From positions 47,759-111,758 of the forward strand of contig DHFW01000002.1 in assembly GCA_002402465.1 (NCBI GenBank): a stretch of DNA of 64,000 nucleotides, read 5' to 3'. The stretch is from Bacteroidales bacterium UBA4814. Lineage in GTDB: Bacteria > Bacteroidota > Bacteroidia > Bacteroidales > UBA7960. The notes under the pieces are model-generated. The model was not told where the DNA came from. It was given only the letters and a program-made list of their open reading frames with translations, and searched no databases. Made by a program: the position numbers and the translations under genes. Positions 59,509 through 64,000 of this stretch are shown piece after piece. Numbering within the stretch: position 1 is the stretch's first letter; each line of letters begins with the position of its first letter.

Positions 59509-59553
59509 TAGTAAAAAATTTTTTTGAATATTTTTTGGATTCAAATCAGGGTT

Positions 59554-59802
59554 ATGGAAAGATCAGCATTCGAACAAGCTTCCTTTAAGGATAAGGTTTA
59601 TATTGTGCTGGAGCAAGGAAAGGAAATCTCAAGCAGGCAATTTCTGTTTTACAACATAAAACTTTACAGCCTTTCCGATTACTTTGCCGAGATATGGTAT
59701 ATCCCCACTTCCAATAAAATCGATAAGGTGGAAATACTCAGTTTAGACGAGATGCTCCACATTTACCGCAACGATTTCGATATTTCTTCCCTGCTAAAGT
59801 AA
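59554..59802 (+). CDS. Small protein of unknown function
   Basis: The 82-residue product (starting MERSAFEQASFKDKVYIVLE) is soluble, with mixed helix and strand and no signal peptide. ISSRQFLFYNIKLYSLSDYF and AEIWYIPTSNKIDKVEILS look like a compact alpha/beta fold. I recall similar short proteins near housekeeping genes in Bacteroidetes but can name no function. The start ATG 59554 is preferred over 59524, where a shorter, hydrophobic extension of ten residues would be added. It is divergent from pssA with only about 45 bp between starts. Confidence 0.55.
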   Translation: MERSAFEQASFKDKVYIVLEQGKEISSRQFLFYNIKLYSLSDYFAEIWYIPTSNKIDKVEILSLDEMLHIYRNDFDISSLLK

Positions 59803-59967
59803 ACAGATTTTTTTCTTATGCTTTCTGTTTCTTCATTTTTTTGGACTGTTTTTAGCTGTCCAGGTGGGGTTTTTTTTATTCCCTTACGGGAAATGTTTTG
59901 TAATCCGTACTAAACTGATATTTTTGTGTTCACCAAAATTCAGAACAATTCCTTTAAAAAATTCAAT

Positions 59968-62172
59968 ATGAGACACACCATGAGTAAAGCCCCTGGCCGA
60001 ATGCTGCTGATATGCCTGCTCCTGTTTCCTGCCGTTTTATTTGCCGGCCAGCCTTCAATTACCTTGGAGCAGATTTGGAAAGACCGTTACTTTGCGCCCA
60101 AAACCATACGTTTGGGCAAATCGATGAACGATGGCCTTCACTACTCCATTGTGGAGAAGCAAACCGACATTAACATTTATGCTTACGAAAGCGGGGAATT
60201 TCAGTACACGGTTTTTTCAACCGAGGGAAAACTTACCGACGAAAGGGGCAGGCCGGCACGTATTGAAGCCTATTACTTCAGCCCTGACGAAAAAACCCTG
60301 CTCATTGGCATTGGCCGCGAAGCCATTTACCGCCGCTCTTACCTTGCCGAATACCACGTGTGGAACACCGAAAGCAAGATACTGAGCCCTCTCTCAGATG
60401 GCACCCGCCAAAGCCTGCCAACCTTTTCGCCCGATGGAGCCAAGGTAGCTTTTGTACGCGACAACAACGTGTTTATTAAAGATCTGGCCACAGATACTGA
60501 AACCGCCGTTACCACCGATGGCCTCTTCAACCATATTATTAATGGCACCACCGACTGGGTGTACGAAGAAGAATTTGGGTTCACCCAGGGCATGTACTGG
60601 TCGGCCGATGGACGTAAGTTGGCCTATTATCGCTTCGACGAAAGTCATGTTAAGGAGTTTAACATAGTGCTTTACGGAAGTCTTTACCCCGAAGATTACC
60701 GGTTTAAATATCCCAAGGCTGGCGAAGAAAACAGTGTGGTAAGCATTCATATATATGATGTGGCCAGCGGCAGCACTGTGGCCGTTGATGTTGGAGATGA
60801 AAAAGACCAGTATATACCACGGATAAAGTGGACCCGCGACCCCAACCAGCTGAGCGTTATGCGGATGAACCGCCACCAGAACCAGCTCGAGATTTTGCTG
60901 GCCGATGCAGGCACCGGGGCCACCGAAGTGCTCTATTACGAAAATAACCTGTATTATATTGATGTGAACGACGACCTGACCTTCCTGGACGATGGCAGGC
61001 ATTTTATTCTAAGCAGTGAAAAGAGCGGCTTCAAGCACCTTTATCTTTACGATATGCAGGGCCGCGAGGTGCGCGCCCTAACCTCGGGCGAGTGGGATGT
61101 GCAACGTTTCCTGGGCGTTGATGAAGCCCGCCGCCTGGTTTATTTTACCTCGCACGAAGAATCGCCCCTTACCAATAACCTTTACAGGGTTGGGCTCGAC
61201 GGCCGCCGCAAAACCAAACTGACCTCCGGTACCGGCATGCACAGCCCTTTGTTCAGCAGTGGTTACCGATTCTTCATAAATCAGTTTTCTGCCGCCAACA
61301 CACCGCCCGTGTTCAGCATACACCAAGCCGATGGAAAATTGATAAAAGTGCTCGAAGACAACAACGAGCTGGCACAAAAAGCCCGTGAGTATAACTTTGT
61401 AACCCGCGAGTTTTTCAGCTTCAATACCTCCGAGGGTGTTTCGCTAAACGGCTGGATGATGAAACCTGCCGACTTTGACCCCACCAGGGCCTATCCAGTG
61501 TTTATGTATACTTATGGTGGCCCAGGCTCGCAAACCGTGGTCGATCGATGGGATGCCTCCAACGGGGTTTGGTACCAGATGCTTACCCAAATGGGCTTTA
61601 TTGTGGTGTCGGTCGACAACCGCGGTACCGGGGCCAGGGGCGAGCACTTTCGTAAAATGACCTACATGGAGCTGGGCAAGTACGAAACCCTCGATCAGAT
61701 CGAAGCGGCCAAATACCTTGGAAACCTGCCATATGTCGACAGCAGTCGCATCAGCATTTTTGGCTGGAGCTACGGAGGATACCTCTCCTCGCTTTGCCTG
61801 GCCAAGGGTGCCGATTATTTTGCCGCCGCCATAGCTGTGGCGCCGGTTACCAACTGGCGTTTTTACGACACTATTTACACCGAGCGCTATATGCGAACCC
61901 CCCAGGAAAACCCCAGTGGTTACGACGAAAACTCCCCGATAAACCATGTTGAAAAAATGAAAGGTGCTTTTCTGCTGGTGCACGGCTCGGCCGACGATAA
62001 CGTTCACTACCAGAATACCATGGAAATGGCCGCAGCACTCATCGATGCCAACATCCCCTTTGAACTGGCCATTTATCCAAACCACAATCACAGCATAGTA
62101 GGAGGTAATGCCCGGCTGCACCTCTACGAACACTTGACCCGCTTTCTAAGGCAATCTTTCCTGGAGAAGTAA
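59968..62172 (+). CDS. Dipeptidyl peptidase IV (S9B family)
   Basis: DPP-IV removes X-Pro dipeptides from peptide N-termini. A signal peptide (MLLICLLLFPAVLFAGQ) is followed by a beta-propeller. The double-glutamate motif DWVYEEEFGF, which anchors the substrate amine, is in the propeller. The hydrolase domain has the nucleophile in FGWSYGGYLSS (Ser601 from ATG 59968), the acid in HGSADDNVH and the histidine in NHNHSIVGG. At 734 residues it is standard length. ATG 59968 or 59980 are both possible starts. It probably acts in the periplasm or at the surface in peptide use. Confidence 0.94.
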   Translation: MRHTMSKAPGRMLLICLLLFPAVLFAGQPSITLEQIWKDRYFAPKTIRLGKSMNDGLHYSIVEKQTDINIYAYESGEFQYTVFSTEGKLTDERGRPARIEAYYFSPDEKTLLIGIGREAIYRRSYLAEYHVWNTESKILSPLSDGTRQSLPTFSPDGAKVAFVRDNNVFIKDLATDTETAVTTDGLFNHIINGTTDWVYEEEFGFTQGMYWSADGRKLAYYRFDESHVKEFNIVLYGSLYPEDYRFKYPKAGEENSVVSIHIYDVASGSTVAVDVGDEKDQYIPRIKWTRDPNQLSVMRMNRHQNQLEILLADAGTGATEVLYYENNLYYIDVNDDLTFLDDGRHFILSSEKSGFKHLYLYDMQGREVRALTSGEWDVQRFLGVDEARRLVYFTSHEESPLTNNLYRVGLDGRRKTKLTSGTGMHSPLFSSGYRFFINQFSAANTPPVFSIHQADGKLIKVLEDNNELAQKAREYNFVTREFFSFNTSEGVSLNGWMMKPADFDPTRAYPVFMYTYGGPGSQTVVDRWDASNGVWYQMLTQMGFIVVSVDNRGTGARGEHFRKMTYMELGKYETLDQIEAAKYLGNLPYVDSSRISIFGWSYGGYLSSLCLAKGADYFAAAIAVAPVTNWRFYDTIYTERYMRTPQENPSGYDENSPINHVEKMKGAFLLVHGSADDNVHYQNTMEMAAALIDANIPFELAIYPNHNHSIVGGNARLHLYEHLTRFLRQSFLEK

Positions 62173-62222
62173 TTGTGAAAACGGGTTTTTACAAAAGAAA
62201 ATGCAAAATAAACAATGGATGC

Positions 62223-62253
62223 TTTGTTAAATACAAAAGTCTTTTTACCTTTG
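62223..62253 (+). promoter_or_regulatory. Bacteroidetes-type promoter for rpsU
   Basis: TTTG (62223-62226), 19 bp, TACCTTTG (62246-62253): an exact match to TTTG-N19-TAnnTTTG, ending about 63 bp before the rpsU ATG. Confidence 0.75.
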
Positions 62254-62316
62254 CACTCCCTTTTGGAAAAGATATTTACAGAAAGTATTTAACATAACAC
62301 AAAGAAAGAGGTTAGC

Positions 62317-62514
62317 ATGATCATTGTACCTGTAAAAGAAGGCGAAAACATCGACCGCGTTTTGAAGAAACTCAAGCGTAAATTCGAAAAAACCGGTATT
62401 CTCAGGGAACTCAGGGAAAGGCAAAAGTTTACCAAGCCTTCAGTGAAGAAACGTGAGCAGCGTTTAAAAGCCATTTACATCCAGAAATTGCAGGATCAGA
62501 AAGATTCCATGTAG
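62317..62514 (+). CDS. rpsU: 30S ribosomal protein S21
   Basis: The 65-residue, strongly basic product is S21. IIVPVKEGENIDRVLKKLKR is its typical N-terminus, RRFKRKFEKTGILREL-like sequence follows, and the Lys/Arg-rich tail ends with QDQKDSM. S21 sits on the 30S platform near the anti-Shine-Dalgarno; in Bacteroidetes S21 is involved with sequestering it, which fits the A-rich leaders of the genes here. It has a strong promoter and is followed 99 bp later by a tyrosine recombinase gene. Confidence 0.96.
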   Translation: MIIVPVKEGENIDRVLKKLKRKFEKTGILRELRERQKFTKPSVKKREQRLKAIYIQKLQDQKDSM

Positions 62515-62613
62515 TTTTCTTGCTTAAGGATTTTTAAGAAGAAATTTTTGCTTATGCTGCTTTTTTGGCATAACTTTAAGCAAAGATTTTTTCTTTTTTT
62601 GTTTGGTTAAATC

Positions 62614-63504
62614 ATGGCGGTGAGCACCGATCATTTCCTGGATTATTTAAAGCGCGAAAAGCGTTATTCGGCCCACACTATCCTGGCCTACGAAACCGAC
62701 CTGCGGCAGTTTACCGATTATTTATCAGATCAATACGGCATTGATGAAATTTCATTAGCCACTGCGCCCATGATTCGCTCCTGGTTTGCCGGGGCCATGC
62801 AGCAGGGCATTTCGCGAACCTCCATCAACCGTAAGCTTTCCACCCTTAAATCCTTTTTCAGGTATGCAGGGCGCCGCGATGCTGCCCTGCAAAATCCCAT
62901 GGAAAAAGTGGGGAGCATTAAAAAAAACAAAGTACTGCCGGTATTTGTCGAAGAAGAAGGCATGGATCGTTTGCTCGACCGTTCGGTTTTTGAGCCCGGT
63001 TTTGTAGGCCAGCGCGACAGGCTCATACTCGAAATGCTTTATACTACTGGCATGCGATTGGCCGAACTTATTGGTTTGCAGCACCATGATTTCGACACCG
63101 AAAAAAATACCATAAAAATTACAGGCAAGGGTGCTAAACAACGCATTGTTCCCGTTATACAAGAAGTTAGCGATCATTACACCGATTATTGCCGTGAAAA
63201 GGAAAAGGAGTTTGCTATGCCAGTGAGCGGCCCTGTATTTGTTACCAACAAAGGCAGTAAGATTTATCCAAAATTTGTGTACCGGCTGGTAAATGATTAC
63301 CTTAGTAAAGTTACCAGCAGGAGCAGGAAAAGCCCGCATGTGTTGCGGCATACCTTTGCCACTCACATGCTCAATCGCGGAGCCGACCTGAACGCCATTA
63401 AGGAAATAATGGGCCACGCCAGCTTGGCGGCCACCCAGGTATACACGCATAATAGTATTGAAAAAATCAAGAATGTTTATAAACAAGCCCATCCTAAGGC
63501 ATAA
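62614..63504 (+). CDS. XerC/XerD-type tyrosine recombinase
   Basis: The 296-residue recombinase has the N-terminal SAM-like core-binding domain (FLDYLKREKRYSAHTILAYE) and the C-terminal catalytic domain. Catalytic residues are visible: Arg in YTTGMRLAELIGL, Lys in ITGKGAKQRIVPV, the HxxR pair in SPHVLRHTFATHML, the second His in MGHASLAATQVYTH, and the nucleophile Tyr in that last motif. Size and lack of extra domains fit a housekeeping Xer protein acting in chromosome dimer resolution, and its placement between rpsU and hpf argues against an integrase. Whether XerC or XerD cannot be judged. Confidence 0.9.
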   Translation: MAVSTDHFLDYLKREKRYSAHTILAYETDLRQFTDYLSDQYGIDEISLATAPMIRSWFAGAMQQGISRTSINRKLSTLKSFFRYAGRRDAALQNPMEKVGSIKKNKVLPVFVEEEGMDRLLDRSVFEPGFVGQRDRLILEMLYTTGMRLAELIGLQHHDFDTEKNTIKITGKGAKQRIVPVIQEVSDHYTDYCREKEKEFAMPVSGPVFVTNKGSKIYPKFVYRLVNDYLSKVTSRSRKSPHVLRHTFATHMLNRGADLNAIKEIMGHASLAATQVYTHNSIEKIKNVYKQAHPKA

Positions 63505-63521
63505 AAGTGGAGGACCAATTT

Positions 63522-63821
63522 ATGAAAGTAAACATCAGTTCATTGCATTTTAAATCAGATGTTAAACTGGAAGAGTTTATCAGGGACAAAACCTCAAAAC
63601 TATCCAATCACTTCGACGGGGTGCTGGGTTGTGATGTAACACTCAAACTCGATGCGGCCCAGAATAACGAAAACAAGATTGTAGAAATGAAGGTTATGAT
63701 ACCGGGCAATGATCTGTTCTCCAAAAAACAGGCCCGTACTTTTGAAGAAGCAACCGACAACGCCGTTGATGCCCTCAGGCGCCAGCTTCAGCGTTATAAG
63801 GAGAAGGTAAGGGGTGCTTAA
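63522..63821 (+). CDS. hpf: Ribosome hibernation-promoting factor (HPF/RaiA family)
   Basis: The 99-residue protein starts MKVNISSLHFKSDVKLEEFI, the typical opening of short HPF/RaiA domains. It continues with LSNHFDGVLGCDVTLKLDAA and ends EEATDNAVDALRRQLQRYKE, the signature helix. It binds between 30S head and body and blocks initiation in stationary phase. The ATG at 63522 is preferred over GTG 63507. It lies 17 bp after the recombinase gene. A hairpin with T run follows at 63891-63920. Confidence 0.93.
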   Translation: MKVNISSLHFKSDVKLEEFIRDKTSKLSNHFDGVLGCDVTLKLDAAQNNENKIVEMKVMIPGNDLFSKKQARTFEEATDNAVDALRRQLQRYKEKVRGA

Positions 63822-63860
63822 ACGGCTGCCAGGATTTTTTTCAAAAAAAATCTTTTTATC

Positions 63861-63891
63861 TTTGGTAGTTTTTAAATCTTTCGTACATTTG
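63861..63891 (+). promoter_or_regulatory. Bacteroidetes-type promoter upstream of the tRNA
   Basis: TTTG (63861-63864), 19 bp, TACATTTG (63884-63891): a full match to the consensus. It could drive the tRNA at 63969. The last base of the -7 element is also the first base of the hairpin at 63891. Confidence 0.65.
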
Positions 63892-63920
63892 CAGACCTTT
63901 TTAACGAGGTCTGCATTTTT
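63891..63920 (+). terminator. Terminator-like hairpin between hpf and the tRNA
   Basis: GCAGACCT (63891-63898) pairs perfectly with AGGTCTGC (63907-63914) over an 8-nt loop, followed by ATTTTTG. It could end the hpf transcript or, being just downstream of the promoter, act in the tRNA leader. Confidence 0.7.
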
Positions 63921-63968
63921 GTTGAAAGGCAATCAGCAAATAGGTCAACAACAGGCAATCAAACAGCT

Positions 63969-64000
63969 GCCGATGTAGCTCAGTTGGCCAGAGCAGCTGA
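63969..64000 (+). tRNA. tRNA gene, 5' part only (probably tRNA-Thr)
   Basis: The last 32 bases begin GCCGATG (acceptor 5' strand), then TAGCTCAGTTGG, the canonical U8 and D-arm, closing at GAGC, and a start of the anticodon stem GCTGA. The gene continues beyond the window. The acceptor sequence and the anticodon-stem start resemble Bacteroidetes tRNA-Thr (often upstream of tuf), but the anticodon is not in the window, so the amino acid is inference. Confidence 0.7.

Noticed and set aside
62515..62613. TTATGC/GCATAA hairpin after rpsU
   Set aside because: Only six pairs and no T run after it. I could not support it as a terminator.
62614..63504. Tyrosine recombinase as evidence of an integrated element
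   Set aside because: It has housekeeping Xer size and lies between rpsU and hpf with no attachment-site repeats or phage genes around it. The nearby tRNA is downstream of hpf and is not flanked by a direct repeat in view.

Overview
The window reads as an ordinary chromosomal segment of a member of the Bacteroidetes (Bacteroidota), most likely from the Bacteroidales/Marinilabiliales side. The signs are the lineage-typical division and cell-wall gene order, a GldB-like lipoprotein beside nadE, paired PlsC-like and hemolysin-like acyltransferases of the glycine/ornithine-lipid type, HU-CCDC81/SPOR and outer-membrane beta-barrel proteins, and promoters that fit the Bacteroidetes consensus TTTG-N19-TAnnTTTG. 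No rRNA, CRISPR array, prophage or intact insertion sequence is visible. Names below rest on motif recognition only; no database search was run.

Layout. 1-10.1 kb: end of an M28 peptidase, gpsA, pyrI-pyrB, a cyclic-2,3-diphosphoglycerate-synthetase-like GTPase, a C69 dipeptidase, two coiled-coil envelope proteins, a methyltransferase and argS. 10.2-20.9 kb (mostly minus strand): a small lipoprotein with an in-frame TGA, an AbgT transporter, an S9 peptidase, ispE, an AsmA-like protein, an RluB-type pseudouridine synthase with an 18-residue tandem repeat, an SRAP protein, a small conserved protein and an FKBP lipoprotein. 21.0-36.4 kb: one continuous minus-strand dcw cluster in the order mraZ-rsmH-ftsL-ftsI-murE-mraY-murD-ftsW-murG-murC-ftsQ-ftsA-ftsZ, headed by a triple 10-bp MraZ-type operator and closed by a terminator.

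36.7-50.3 kb: an aminolipid acyltransferase pair, engB, a GldB-like lipoprotein, an outer-membrane barrel, nadE, an NFU-domain protein, Mrp ATPase, an alkyltransferase-like protein lacking the acceptor cysteine, trmB, an HU/SPOR protein, kdsB, a deoxynucleoside kinase and a GH3-family enzyme overlapping a secreted protein gene. 50.4-55.9 kb (plus strand): PPK2, a sensor kinase, then a tightly overlapping run of a LolA-fold-like protein, YidD and two tandem related TPR/TM2-like membrane proteins.

55.9-58.1 kb is the only clearly decayed patch. It holds an Rhs-core remnant with two in-frame palindromic inserts, a peroxiredoxin stub, a small orphan frame and one intact TM2 protein. 58.1-64.0 kb: yraN, purS, pssA, a small unknown protein, a dipeptidyl peptidase IV, rpsU, a XerC/D recombinase, a hibernation factor and the first 32 bases of a tRNA, probably tRNA-Thr.

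Most of the content is housekeeping. The best candidates for something new are the in-frame palindromic inserts in the Rhs remnant, the YidD-linked tandem TPR/TM2 pair, the GTPase beside pyrBI, and the lipoprotein whose frame continues convincingly past a TGA.
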